From: JBBQNR01 sp963774075
GTDB taxonomy: Bacteria > Actinomycetota > Thermoleophilia > Solirubrobacterales > JBBDJG01
DNA: 64,000 bases
Reading direction: 5' to 3'
Assembly: GCA_963774075.1 (NCBI GenBank)
Contig: CAVZDP010000001.1
Location: 186,001-250,000 of the forward strand
The notes under the pieces were generated by a model. That model was not told where the DNA came from, did no database searches, and was given only the letters and a program-made list of their open reading frames with translations. A program made the position numbers and the translations under genes. This document shows, one piece after another, positions 32,967 to 41,701 of this stretch; within the stretch, counting starts at the first letter, position 1, and the number at the start of each line of letters is the position of its first letter.

Positions 32967-34409
32967 CTACCCGAACGGGTTGACCGGGAAATCCCGCGGA
33001 CGCTGAAGCGAGAACGCCAGCGAGGTTCCTTGTCCCCTCGAAAGGCGGGCGCGGACCGGGCCGCGCCCGCGGGTGCGAATCCTACGTTGGAAGATGCCGT
33101 AGCGGTTGGCGCGCAGCCGCGCGAGCCGCCTCCAGCGCCTGCCTGTTTTCTGTTGGACGATCACGGTCGCGCGTTTTCCTGACGGGGTGCGACCCCATAC
33201 ATAAACGCGTCGACCGGACCGAAAGGCGGCCAGGGGGAACCGGAAGGCGTAAAGCGACAGTTTCGGCTTGTCGCAGCTGAGCTCCCCGCAGCGCAGATAG
33301 AAGCCGGATTGGAAGGTCGCGGAGTCGGGGCGGCCGAGCGTGGCGTCGTCGCGGAGCTTGAACCAGGTCACCAGCGAGACGCCCGAGCGCCACATCCGGT
33401 AGAGGGCCTCCGAGACCCAGCGGGCGCGGAGCTTCTCCGGCACGCCCTTTGGGTCGGGCGGGTTGGAGTCCCACGCGAACTCGGTCACCCAGAGCGGCAC
33501 GCTGGGGCTGGAGGACTCGACGTGACCGGCACGCACGGCCGCCTGGAGCAGCCGCTTCATGCGCGGGATGCCCGAGATCGATACGTCGTCGGGGCTTTTC
33601 GCCCGGTGCGTCGGGCTTCCCGACGTGTATGGATGGTGGCTCCAGATGTCGAGCTTGACGCGGGTTGAGCACGTCGGCTTCGCGCGTGCGTCGCTGGACA
33701 TGCACAACAACGCCCGCATGAATGCGAGCGGTGACGAGACGAGGGACTGCGGGGCCTCGTTGCCGAAGGGAGCGAGGCCGCCGGCGATGACCTTGTTGTC
33801 CGCGTTGACCGCGTGCACGGCGTCTGCGAACGCGTTCAGCAGCGCACGGTAGTGCTCGGCGGCGGCCAGCCCGGCCTGCGGGTTGAGGAAGCCGAAGTGG
33901 TTGGGCTCGTTCCAGGGCTGCCAGTAGCGCACGCCCGGCAGGCCGCCGAAGCGGCCGCTGTAGCGCTGGGCCGCCGCCCGCGCGAAGCGCGCGAAGTGGG
34001 TCACGTCGGGCCGCACGGTGCCCTGCCTGCCCGCGCCGGCGCCCTCGGCCCAGTCGGGCGCGCTGCGGATGACCACGATTGGCTCGAGCCCCTCGGCGAC
34101 GGCGGGCCCGAGCGCGGCCTCGAAGGCGGCCCAGTCGTACGCCGACTCACCCGGGTCCGTGGCGTCGAATCCGGACGAAGGGTTCTCAGGCGCGATCTCT
34201 CGCCAGTTCATGAGCAGCCTGATCGCGCTCGCCCCTGCCTCTCGCACGCGCTTGGAGACGATCGTCGACTCGTCGCGCGTGAAAGGCCCGTCGGGGTCGA
34301 TCGCCGTTTGCAGCGGCCGCGCGGCCGTGGCGGTGCCGGCGAGCACGAGGCCGAGGGCGAGGGCGCATGCGGCCGCGAGCAGCGCGATGGTGAAGCGATG
34401 CCGGGTCAT
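32967..34409 (-). CDS. Secreted glycoside hydrolase, (beta/alpha)8 clan A-like
   Basis: 480 residues from the ATG at 34409, which overlaps the upstream stop as ATGA. Signal peptide (HRFTIALLAAACALALGLVLAGTATA). Residues 35-360 form a TIM barrel with the clan GH-A acid/base in RYWQPWNEPNHFG and the nucleophile in PLWVTEFAWDS, about 150 residues apart as in GH39/GH5 enzymes. The C-terminal 100 residues are a small beta domain (VYVWGRTPSGKRATVIVQQK). Probably trims or degrades the polymer made by this locus. The exact GH family is uncertain. Confidence 0.82.
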   Translation of the reverse strand: MTRHRFTIALLAAACALALGLVLAGTATAARPLQTAIDPDGPFTRDESTIVSKRVREAGASAIRLLMNWREIAPENPSSGFDATDPGESAYDWAAFEAALGPAVAEGLEPIVVIRSAPDWAEGAGAGRQGTVRPDVTHFARFARAAAQRYSGRFGGLPGVRYWQPWNEPNHFGFLNPQAGLAAAEHYRALLNAFADAVHAVNADNKVIAGGLAPFGNEAPQSLVSSPLAFMRALLCMSSDARAKPTCSTRVKLDIWSHHPYTSGSPTHRAKSPDDVSISGIPRMKRLLQAAVRAGHVESSSPSVPLWVTEFAWDSNPPDPKGVPEKLRARWVSEALYRMWRSGVSLVTWFKLRDDATLGRPDSATFQSGFYLRCGELSCDKPKLSLYAFRFPLAAFRSGRRVYVWGRTPSGKRATVIVQQKTGRRWRRLARLRANRYGIFQRRIRTRGRGPVRARLSRGQGTSLAFSLQRPRDFPVNPFG

Positions 34410-36370
34410 TCGTCGGCGAAGAGAGGCGAGCGTGGGTTCAGTCGCTCCGCGCGGCGCAGGCTCCGTGCCGCCTGGCGCCCCTGGCCGAGCTTGGTCTCGA
34501 CGCGGGCGCGCACGAGCCACAGACGCCAGTCGGCGGAGTCGTTGTCGAGCGCTTCCAGAATCGATCCACGGGCGGCGGGCAGTGAGCCGGCCTGCTCCTG
34601 CACGAGCGCGAGCTGCAGATGCGGCGAGGCGGCCCACGGCTGCAGGTCGCGGGCGTCACGCGCCTCCTGGAGGCCCCTCTCGACGTCGCCGCGTGCGACG
34701 GCGACCTGGCTGTCGCGGATGTTCGTATTGGCGAGGAGCGGTACGGCCTGGGTCAGGATCACGAACATTGCCACGGATACAACCCCCGCACGCGCCAGCA
34801 AGTAGCGCCTGCGGACAAATGCACCACTGGCCCCGGTGCTCGATGCGGCGCCCTCACGCGGCCTCGAGCGCGAAACGGCCGCCGCCGCCGGACCGGCGAG
34901 CAGGCCGAGCGCCGCCACGGCGACCACGGCCGTGGCCGTGAGCTCCCACATCCAGTCGATCCCGGCGGCGAGGCACCAGGCGAGGACGAGGGCCATGAGC
35001 GAAGCGATCAGCACCCGTTCGTCGTCGCCCGCGGCGAACAGGCGCCGCGCGCCGATGCCGAGGCCGGCCAGAAGCGCTCCGACGAGCAGGGCGAAGCCGA
35101 TCAGGCCGAGCTCGCCGAGTGTCTCCAGGTAAAGAGAGTGTGCGTCCCTGATGAAGCGGAAGAGGTCGCCGTGCTGGGCCCAGTACGACTCGTACGAACC
35201 GGCGCCGTGGCCCCGCAGGGGCTCGCTCGCGAACTGGTCGGCTGCCGTCTCCCAGAACTGCCAGCGCCCGCTCCCGCTTCCGCTCAACAGGTGGCTGCGG
35301 GTGAAGTCGGTCTCGATCGCCTGGAACTCGTCGGGCGGCTTCTTGAACGTGTTGACGCGCTCCATCGGGTCGATCGCGACGATCGCGACCAGCGCGGCGA
35401 CCACCGCGAAGCCGGCGAGGGCGAGCCTCGCGGGTCGGCCGAGAGTCACCGAGCGGCGGGGTGCGAAGCGGGAGAGCAGGGCGGGAAGCGCTGCCGTGGC
35501 GATACAGGCGAGCGCGATCATGATCGCCGCGCTCTCGGCCTGGTTCGTCGCGGCCGCCGACTGGAGCGGTCCGTCCACGAGCTCCTCGCGGTCCAGCAGC
35601 ACGGCGATCGCCAGCGCCGAGCCCACGCTGCCGCACAGTGTCAGCCACAGCGCCCGGCCGCGGCGACTGGTCAGCGCGAGGAACACCGCGACGCCGGCGA
35701 TTGCCGTCGCGGCCCCTCCTCGGGAGGAGGTGAGGTAGATGGTCGCGGCGAGAGCGGGGAGCGGCGCGAGCGCAACCGCCCGCCCGAGAGCTGAGCGGGC
35801 GCCCGTGGCCGCGCCAAGCAGGAGCGGGAAGGCCAGGCCCGTAAAGATCCCGAGTCCGTTCCAGTAGTCGAGCGGATAGCTGAGGCGCGTCTCGCCGCCG
35901 GGCAGGAACTGGAACAGCGACCGCTCGTCGACGAAGTCCGGGAAGAGGCGACTCGCGAGCGCCACGACCCCGATCGCAGCGATCCCCGCCGCGATGCCGT
36001 CGCGCCACTGGCGCACGTTAGCGGGCGTACCCAGGGCCACGGCCAGGACGAAGACCCCGAGGTAGAGCGCGACGCGATTGAACTCGGCGAAGGCGCGCTC
36101 CGGGCTTTCGGCCCACGACATGGAGAGGAGCGTGAAGGCGGCGAACGCGGCGAACAGCCCGCCACATGCGAGCGCCGCGCGATTGGGCCGCCCCAGTGGC
36201 AGGAGCGTCAGGCCGACCCCCAGCGCGATTGCCCACCAGACGCCGATCGCGACGGCGCTGCGCGTCGTGAGCGCGTAGCCGCCGCTGTCGAACGCGAGTC
36301 CGAAGACCGCCAGCGCGACCAGGAACGCGAGGCCATGGCGCCGGATGATCGCCGCGGCGCTCGTGCTCAG
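34406..36370 (-). CDS. O-antigen ligase-like membrane protein with C-terminal TPR-like tail
   Basis: The conventional ATG at 36121 gives 571 residues, but the same frame stays open upstream and encodes two obvious membrane helices (GLAFLVALAVFGLAFDSG and AVAIGVWWAIALGVGLTLL) that belong to this protein. No ATG, GTG or TTG occurs in that stretch. A CTG at 36370, read MSTSAAAIIRRHG, is the likeliest start, giving 654 residues. Wzy_C features: SYPLDYWNGLGIFTGLAFPLLLG, TSSRGGAATAIAG, PLRGHGAGSYESYW, HSLYLETLGELGLIGFALLVG. The last 130 residues are TPR-like helices (QPWAASPHLQLALVQEQAG). Second Wzy/ligase-like gene in the locus; one may polymerise and the other attach the glycan. Confidence 0.8.
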   Translation of the reverse strand: MSTSAAAIIRRHGLAFLVALAVFGLAFDSGGYALTTRSAVAIGVWWAIALGVGLTLLPLGRPNRAALACGGLFAAFAAFTLLSMSWAESPERAFAEFNRVALYLGVFVLAVALGTPANVRQWRDGIAAGIAAIGVVALASRLFPDFVDERSLFQFLPGGETRLSYPLDYWNGLGIFTGLAFPLLLGAATGARSALGRAVALAPLPALAATIYLTSSRGGAATAIAGVAVFLALTSRRGRALWLTLCGSVGSALAIAVLLDREELVDGPLQSAAATNQAESAAIMIALACIATAALPALLSRFAPRRSVTLGRPARLALAGFAVVAALVAIVAIDPMERVNTFKKPPDEFQAIETDFTRSHLLSGSGSGRWQFWETAADQFASEPLRGHGAGSYESYWAQHGDLFRFIRDAHSLYLETLGELGLIGFALLVGALLAGLGIGARRLFAAGDDERVLIASLMALVLAWCLAAGIDWMWELTATAVVAVAALGLLAGPAAAAVSRSRPREGAASSTGASGAFVRRRYLLARAGVVSVAMFVILTQAVPLLANTNIRDSQVAVARGDVERGLQEARDARDLQPWAASPHLQLALVQEQAGSLPAARGSILEALDNDSADWRLWLVRARVETKLGQGRQAARSLRRAERLNPRSPLFADE

Positions 36371-36431
36371 GGAACCGGCTCGAGCTCGGGCCGGTTCCTG
36401 CTTCGCCGGAGGTAAATCCGGCGCAGCGCGC

Positions 36432-36935
36432 TCAGCTGGCTGTGTTTCTGCGCTTGTGGTGGCGATGGGCTGTCGTCCCCGCGGCAGCGGCGGCGATGAC
36501 GATCATTGCGACTGCGAGCCACAGAAGAGTGTCCTCTTCGCCCTCTCCGACCGCGCTCACCGTGGCGGCCGGCACGCGAGGCACGGAGGAGGACGGCGAG
36601 CGGCGCTTTCCCCCTTTGCGATCCCGATTCACGACCGGCGCGCCGAGCTCGGGCGAGGTGGCTATCTGCTCCAGCTTGCGGGCCGTCTGCTCGGGCTGCG
36701 ATTCCAGGCCGGCCTGGGCGCGCTGGGGGAGCTTCTCCCTCTTCTGACGCTGCTTGCCGACGCCGGGCGCCTTGGGGCCACGTGCGGTCGGCACGCTCTC
36801 CACGTACTGGTCGGCGGCGGAGAACTCGTCGGTCAGGGACGGCGCCGCCGTCTCGGCGGGCGCCACGGCCGCCGCCCCCAGCAGCATCGCCGCGGCGGCT
36901 GCCAGAGCGAGCAACCAGGCCCGGGTGCGGGTCAT
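36432..36935 (-). CDS. Exported single-pass membrane protein of unknown function
   Basis: 167 residues from the ATG at 36935, which overlaps the WbaP-like stop as ATGA. Signal-type start (RAWLLALAAAAAMLLGAAAVAPAETA), a polar Lys/Gln/Arg-rich middle (KQRQKREKLPQRAQAGLESQ) and a C-terminal membrane helix (TLLWLAVAMIVIAAAAAGTTA) with a basic end. No recognisable domain. Position between the initiating transferase and the ligase-like protein suggests an accessory part of the export or attachment machinery. Confidence 0.65.
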   Translation of the reverse strand: MTRTRAWLLALAAAAAMLLGAAAVAPAETAAPSLTDEFSAADQYVESVPTARGPKAPGVGKQRQKREKLPQRAQAGLESQPEQTARKLEQIATSPELGAPVVNRDRKGGKRRSPSSSVPRVPAATVSAVGEGEEDTLLWLAVAMIVIAAAAAGTTAHRHHKRRNTAS

Positions 36936-38509
36936 TCCCACTGGTGCTCCTCGTGCTGGCCGCGCACCACACAGGCTGCGGTCATGAGCACGATCTTGAC
37001 GTCGAGCCACAGAGACCAGTTCTCGATATAGAAGTTGTCCCATTCCACACGATCGCTGAGTGACGTCCTGCCACGCAGCCCGTTGACCTGGGCCCAGCCG
37101 GTGATCCCGGACTTCACGCGGTGGCGCTCCGCATACCTGTAGATCGAGCGCTCGAAACGCTTGACGTAGCGCACGCGCTCGGGCCGGGGACCAACCAGTG
37201 ACATCTCGCCGCGCAGGACGTTCCAGAGCTGGGGAAGCTCGTCGAGCGAGAAGCGGCGCAGGAGCCGGCCGAGGCGCGTGCGGCGGTCGCGGCTGGCAGG
37301 GGGGGCGTGTGGAAGATCTCCGAGGGCTGCGGGATCGGCGCCGTTGGTCACGAGCTCCTGAAGTGCCCAGTCGATGTCGGCCTCGGCGTCCTCCTCCGGA
37401 CGGCCTTTCATCGTGCGCAGCTTGATCATGTCGAACTCACGGCCGTCAGCGCCGACGCGGCGCTGACGGAAGAAGACGGGACCGCCCATCGTCAGCTTCA
37501 CCGCGCTCGCGGCGGCGGCGAGCAGGGGCGCCGCCAGTAGCAGCGCGCAGGCGGCGATCACGCGCTCGAAGGCGTACTTGAGCTTGAACTGGGCTCCCCT
37601 CGGGTCGCTCGCACCGAGGGAGACGAGCGGCAGGCCGCCGAGCCGCTCGACGCTCGCGCGCTCGCCTTCGACTTCGAAAAGTCGCGGCAGGATCGACACC
37701 GAGAGCCCGAGCTCGCGCGAGCGCCGGACGACCCCGAGAAGCTCGTCGTGGGGGGCCCGAGAGAACGTGACGATCACGTGCTGGATGCCGCAAGCGCCGA
37801 CCACGCGGTCGAGGTCGCCGATCGCCCCCAGCACGGGAAGGGTCACGTCATCCGCCTCTCCTTCCAGGGGTTCGGCGTCCAGGTACCCGACCGGCTCCAG
37901 CCCGAGTTCCGGCTCCTCGAGCAGCCGCTTGGCGGTAAGCCTGCCGACCTTGCCGGCACCGACGACGAGCGTGGGCATCACGCCTTCGCCGCGCCTGCGC
38001 GCGTGCGCCTCGCCCCGCAGCAGAAGCGTCCTGCCGGCGCCGACGAGGACCGTGGCGACGAGCCAGTAGTAGGCCGTGTCCGCGGCCACCGCGTTGCCGT
38101 CGCCGAGCAGGACCCGAGCGGAGATGACGGCCATCGCGGCGATCGCGGTGGCCGAGAGGATCCCGCGCAGGTCGTCGAGAAGGCGCAGCCGCAGGCGCGG
38201 CGCGTACGCGCCGCGCCCAGCGAGAAGCAGCAGAGTCAATCCGGAGAAGGCGAGCGGCCAGAGCGGCGAATCCGTCGCGACCGATGCGGCGGGCGAGGTA
38301 AGGGAGATCACCACCGCCGCGGCGAGCATCAGGACGTCGCTGGCGAGGGAGACGACCGCCAGGTGCGAGGCGTGCCTCACCCTCGCTCCGCCGACATACT
38401 CGCCTTCGAGCCCCGAGAGGTCTCTCGGCGCGTACTCCGGCGCGGGCAGTGCTTCCGGCTCGGCGTACGACGACTTCACGACTGACGGGTTGTCCCTACC
38501 GAGCAGCAT
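36932..38509 (-). CDS. Polyprenyl-phosphate sugar-1-phosphate transferase (WbaP/CpsE-like)
   Basis: 525 residues. N-terminal half: four membrane helices and a CoA-binding-like Rossmann domain (TLVVGAGKVGRLTAKRLLEEPELG). C-terminal half is the catalytic bacterial sugar transferase domain: a membrane hairpin (RVIAACALLLAAPLLAAAA), FFRQRRVGADGREFDMIKLRTMK, RRFSLDELPQLWNVLRGEMSLVGPRPER and GITGWAQVNGLRG. It starts repeat-unit synthesis by moving a sugar-1-phosphate onto undecaprenyl phosphate. First gene of the minus-strand EPS operon; a 275-bp leader lies upstream. Confidence 0.92.
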   Translation of the reverse strand: MLLGRDNPSVVKSSYAEPEALPAPEYAPRDLSGLEGEYVGGARVRHASHLAVVSLASDVLMLAAAVVISLTSPAASVATDSPLWPLAFSGLTLLLLAGRGAYAPRLRLRLLDDLRGILSATAIAAMAVISARVLLGDGNAVAADTAYYWLVATVLVGAGRTLLLRGEAHARRRGEGVMPTLVVGAGKVGRLTAKRLLEEPELGLEPVGYLDAEPLEGEADDVTLPVLGAIGDLDRVVGACGIQHVIVTFSRAPHDELLGVVRRSRELGLSVSILPRLFEVEGERASVERLGGLPLVSLGASDPRGAQFKLKYAFERVIAACALLLAAPLLAAAASAVKLTMGGPVFFRQRRVGADGREFDMIKLRTMKGRPEEDAEADIDWALQELVTNGADPAALGDLPHAPPASRDRRTRLGRLLRRFSLDELPQLWNVLRGEMSLVGPRPERVRYVKRFERSIYRYAERHRVKSGITGWAQVNGLRGRTSLSDRVEWDNFYIENWSLWLDVKIVLMTAACVVRGQHEEHQWE

Positions 38510-38566
38510 CGTCTTCCCGCCTTACCCGGGCCGTACGGAGGCCAAGCCCAGATGATTGGTCCTCAA

Positions 38567-38612
38567 AGCGAGAGAAATGGAGGAGGAGTAGCGAGAGAAA
38601 TGGGGGAGGGGA
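38567..38612. repeat. Two-copy 23-bp tandem repeat
   Basis: AGCGAGAGAAATGGAGGAGG begins at 38567 and recurs at 38590 with A to G changes. The tandem lies in the leader region upstream of the minus-strand WbaP operon, 58 bases before its start. The purine-rich plus strand means the transcript is pyrimidine-rich here. May simply be a slippage product. Confidence 0.5.
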
Positions 38613-38691
38613 TGGGCGAGCAGGAGGATCGGGGGAACCCGCCGCCACTCGACCATAGCTCATTTGCCTTATGTAAACCACCGCCGTCTTC

Positions 38692-38707
38692 GGCTCCGCG
38701 CGGAGCC
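38692..38707. terminator. 16-bp perfect palindrome in the gap after hemQ
   Basis: GGCTCCGC (38692-38699) is directly followed by its inverse GCGGAGCC (38700-38707). It lies 77 bases beyond the hemQ stop and 182 bases before the WbaP start, both on the minus strand. It could be the hemQ terminator or an operator for the EPS operon. No T run follows on the minus strand. Confidence 0.4.
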
Positions 38708-38784
38708 ACTCCCGCTTACCTACATAGACGATTCAGGGGCCAAAAACTTGCGGTCCCCAGGCGGGGCCACCAGGCCGTCGAAAG

Positions 38785-39495
38785 CTAAGCAGACAGGGAG
38801 GTCGCTTCCGGAAGCTCGGCTCGAGCGGTCCCACCGTCGAGCGCGTCGAGGGCCCGCCGCACGCTGGAGGCGATGCACGTGAAGATGGGCGTGTCGCGCA
38901 GGGTGTACGAGCTCGACTCGCTCGTTCGCAGTTCCTGTACGAGATCGAGGAAGTCGCCGGGGTCGTCGGTCTCGAAGGCGACAACGAACTCCTGGTCGTC
39001 GAGCCCGAACGAATAGGTCGTGTTTATGGAGACCGAGGGGTGGCGTCGGCCGACCTCGATGTGCTCGCGCATTATCCGCATGCGCTCCTCGGCCGGCAGC
39101 CGGTACCACTCGCGCTTCTTCCAGAACGGATACACGAACAGGTGGCGGCCGTGCCCGGCTCTGACCTCCAGCCGCTCCTCCTCCGAGTACTCCGACTCCT
39201 TTGTCATCGCGAGGTAGGAGTAGGGCGTCTCCGCCCAGCTCATGAGGCCGCTCTGGGCAAGCACGACGTGGAAGTCGTGGATGTCGTGCAGGCCCGGACT
39301 GGCGCACCAGAGCAGCAGATCGGCGTCCCCCCGCGTGCCGACGAGGGTGTAGGCGCGCAGGAAGCGGTCGACGGCGAAATCCTCGCACGCCGTGGCGAAT
39401 TCGTGCTTGTGCCGCTCGCGCTCCTCGTCGGGCAGCCGCCGCCAGGCGGGATCGACCTTCAAGAACGTGAACTTGACGAAGTTGCGCTGCGCCAT
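38785..39495 (-). CDS. hemQ: Coproheme decarboxylase HemQ (chlorite dismutase family)
   Basis: 236 residues from the ATG at 39495; an upstream GTG-rich extension is less likely. Chlorite dismutase-like ferredoxin-fold dimer: NFVKFTFLKVDPAWRRLP, RAYTLVGTRGDADLLLWCASP, the active-site stretch ETPYSYLAMTKESEY with the tyrosine needed for coproheme decarboxylation, FVYPFWKKREWYRLP, and MREHIEVGRRHPSV with the proximal His. In monoderm bacteria this enzyme makes haem b from coproheme. No other haem genes are near. The lack of the distal Arg typical of true chlorite dismutases could not be checked by alignment. Confidence 0.88.
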   Translation of the reverse strand: MAQRNFVKFTFLKVDPAWRRLPDEERERHKHEFATACEDFAVDRFLRAYTLVGTRGDADLLLWCASPGLHDIHDFHVVLAQSGLMSWAETPYSYLAMTKESEYSEEERLEVRAGHGRHLFVYPFWKKREWYRLPAEERMRIMREHIEVGRRHPSVSINTTYSFGLDDQEFVVAFETDDPGDFLDLVQELRTSESSSYTLRDTPIFTCIASSVRRALDALDGGTARAELPEATSLSA

Positions 39496-39667
39496 GGCGA
39501 TGGCACCAGGATACCCCGCCCCCGGCCCGGGCCAGGAGCGCAAAGCGTACGGCGGGCGGCGCGGGATTTACCATTGCCCGCGATGGCCGCCGTCGAGGTC
39601 CTGGGCGTCTCGCTCCCTTCGTCTGCGGGCGTTTCTGTCGGGGACTCTCATTGCGAGTAGTCGTTCA

Positions 39668-41626
39668 GTGCGAGTAGCCGTTGCCGCCGCGCTGCTCGCG
39701 GCGGCGCTCGCGGGAGCACTCACCGCCGGCGAGCCCGCGAGCGTCGCAGCGGCCACGGCGGAGCGCGAGTCCCGAGCGGCGGTCGCATTCCTGCCCGGAC
39801 CCGCTCCAAGGGCCAAGCCGTCGGCGATCGAGCGGCTGGAGAGGTTCGACCAGCTCGATCTCGGCTTCATGAGCGCGGTCATGGGCTCTTACGTACCCGA
39901 GCAGACGCTGCTCGACATCAGCTCCGGCTCGCGCACGTGGACGTCGCTGTACGACCGCGAGCTCGAGACCACCATGTATCTGCAACCCGAGGACGAAGGG
40001 GACTGGTCGCTGCGTGGCTGGAGCGAAGCGCGCACGCGAGCGGCGACCGCGCCGGCGGACGTCGTTCCGGGCCTGCTCGCGCAGGCGGCCGGCGACGCGG
40101 GCTTCGACGTCGGCTACGCGGGCCTGCGCGAGCGCTCCAACCGCGAGGCGATCGTCGCCGCCGACCGCTCTGGGCGCATCGGGCAGGCCGTCCTGTCCTC
40201 GCGCCGCCAGGCGGGTCGCACCGCCGCCGCGCTCTGGCGGCGAACGCCGTTCCTCGTGGCGCGGCTGCCTTCGGGCCGTGACGGCCGCGAAGCTCTCGCG
40301 ACGCTGTTGCGCGAACGTGGGGCCGGGGACCTTCTGCTCGTGGTGCAGCAGCCGGCGGGGATTCGCCGCCGGCTGCTCGCTGCGGGAGCCGCGGGGCTCG
40401 AGGGCGACGGCGCGCTGACCTCCGCCTCCACCCGGACCGAAGGCCTGATCGTGTCGACCGACGTCGCGCCCACCCTGCTCGAGCACTTCGGCGTTCCCGT
40501 TCCTGACGACGTCTCCGGAGAGCCGATCGAGGTCGGCGGCGAGCGGACGGTCGCCGAGCTCGAGGCCCTGCGGGGCCGGCTCGCCGAGATCGGTCCGCGG
40601 CGCTGGAAGACCATCCTCGCCGGGCTCATCGGCGCCGTCGTGCTGGCCGGTGCCTTCTCGGCCGTGCGTCCCGGCCGGGGGCGGCTGCGACTGGTCGCCC
40701 GCGCGGCGTTCCTGGCGGCGCTCTGGTTGCCGTCAGTGCTGCTGGTGACAGGGGCGCTCGCCCCCTCGCGGCTGGGCGAGGCACTCTTGATCGCGGCCTG
40801 CTCGGCGCTGCTCGCCCTCTCCACGGACGCGCTGCTTCCATGGCGCCGCGCGATAGCCGTGGCGGCCGGGGTGACGGTGGGCGCACATGTCGCGGATCTG
40901 GCGCTCGACCTCGATCTCATCGCTCGCTCGCTGCTCGGGCCGAACCCGATCCTCGGCGCGCGCTTCTACGGCGTCGGCAACGAGCTCGAGGTGACGCTCG
41001 CGGTGATTGGCCTGCTTGGGCTGGGCGCCGCTCTTGCGAACGCGCCGCCCCGCCCGCTCACGTGGGGTCTCGCCTCCGGTGGCGCGGTGCTCGCGTTCGC
41101 GCTCAGCTGGGGGCGGCTCGGGGCGGACGTCGGTGCGAGCCTGATGCTCGCGGCGGGGACGGCGGCGGCGGCCGTCGCCGCGCTGGGCGAGCGCCCGGGA
41201 AGGCGGGGAATCGCGATCGTCCTGCTCGCCCCGGTGGCGGCGCTCGGCGCTCTCGTCGCGCTCGACCTCGTCACCGGTGGTGACGCGCACCTCACACGCT
41301 CGGTGCTCCGTGCCGGCAGTCTCGGCGACCTGGCCGACGTCGCCCAGCGGAGGGTCGAGCTCAGCTACAACTCGCTGGGGCGGGGCATCATCTGGCTGCT
41401 GGTTGCAATTGCGACGGCCGCGATCGTCGTTGGCGTGAGGGCGCGCCGCCGCCTGCTCGCCCCGCTCGAGGGCTCGCCCGGCCTGCGGGCCGCGATGTGG
41501 GGCGCGCTCGTGGCGGTCGTCGTCGGGGCCTTGTCAAACGACTCGGGCCCGATCATCCTTCTGATCGGCACCAGTTACCTTGCGCTCGCCGCAGGGTACT
41601 TCCAGGCACTGGCGAATAGCGACTGA
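39668..41626 (+). CDS. Multi-pass membrane protein with alkaline-phosphatase-like domain
   Basis: 652 residues from a GTG at 39668, placed just before a signal-type helix (VAVAAALLAAALAGALTAG); no clear ribosome site, and the bases before it are an imperfect direct repeat (TGCGAGTAG twice). Residues 30-310 look like part of an alkaline-phosphatase-superfamily domain, the best landmark being GLIVSTDVAPTLLEHFGVPVPDDVSGEPIEV, the usual end of sulfatase/phosphoglycerol transferase-type domains. Residues 330-640 have about ten membrane helices. Substrate unknown; a cell-envelope glycan or lipid phosphotransferase is a fair guess. Starts divergent from hemQ. Confidence 0.7.
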   Translation: MRVAVAAALLAAALAGALTAGEPASVAAATAERESRAAVAFLPGPAPRAKPSAIERLERFDQLDLGFMSAVMGSYVPEQTLLDISSGSRTWTSLYDRELETTMYLQPEDEGDWSLRGWSEARTRAATAPADVVPGLLAQAAGDAGFDVGYAGLRERSNREAIVAADRSGRIGQAVLSSRRQAGRTAAALWRRTPFLVARLPSGRDGREALATLLRERGAGDLLLVVQQPAGIRRRLLAAGAAGLEGDGALTSASTRTEGLIVSTDVAPTLLEHFGVPVPDDVSGEPIEVGGERTVAELEALRGRLAEIGPRRWKTILAGLIGAVVLAGAFSAVRPGRGRLRLVARAAFLAALWLPSVLLVTGALAPSRLGEALLIAACSALLALSTDALLPWRRAIAVAAGVTVGAHVADLALDLDLIARSLLGPNPILGARFYGVGNELEVTLAVIGLLGLGAALANAPPRPLTWGLASGGAVLAFALSWGRLGADVGASLMLAAGTAAAAVAALGERPGRRGIAIVLLAPVAALGALVALDLVTGGDAHLTRSVLRAGSLGDLADVAQRRVELSYNSLGRGIIWLLVAIATAAIVVGVRARRRLLAPLEGSPGLRAAMWGALVAVVVGALSNDSGPIILLIGTSYLALAAGYFQALANSD

Positions 41627-41701
41627 GCGGCGCGCCCGGCGCCGGGGGAGCGGTAGCCGGCGCTGCTAGCATCGTGCGGTCGCCCTCGTCCCAGCGCTCC
41701 C

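Noticed and set aside
38785..39495. True chlorite dismutase with oxygen-producing activity
   Set aside because: The tyrosine-containing ETPYSYLAMTKESEY stretch and the actinobacterial context fit HemQ, and no chlorate or perchlorate reduction genes are near.
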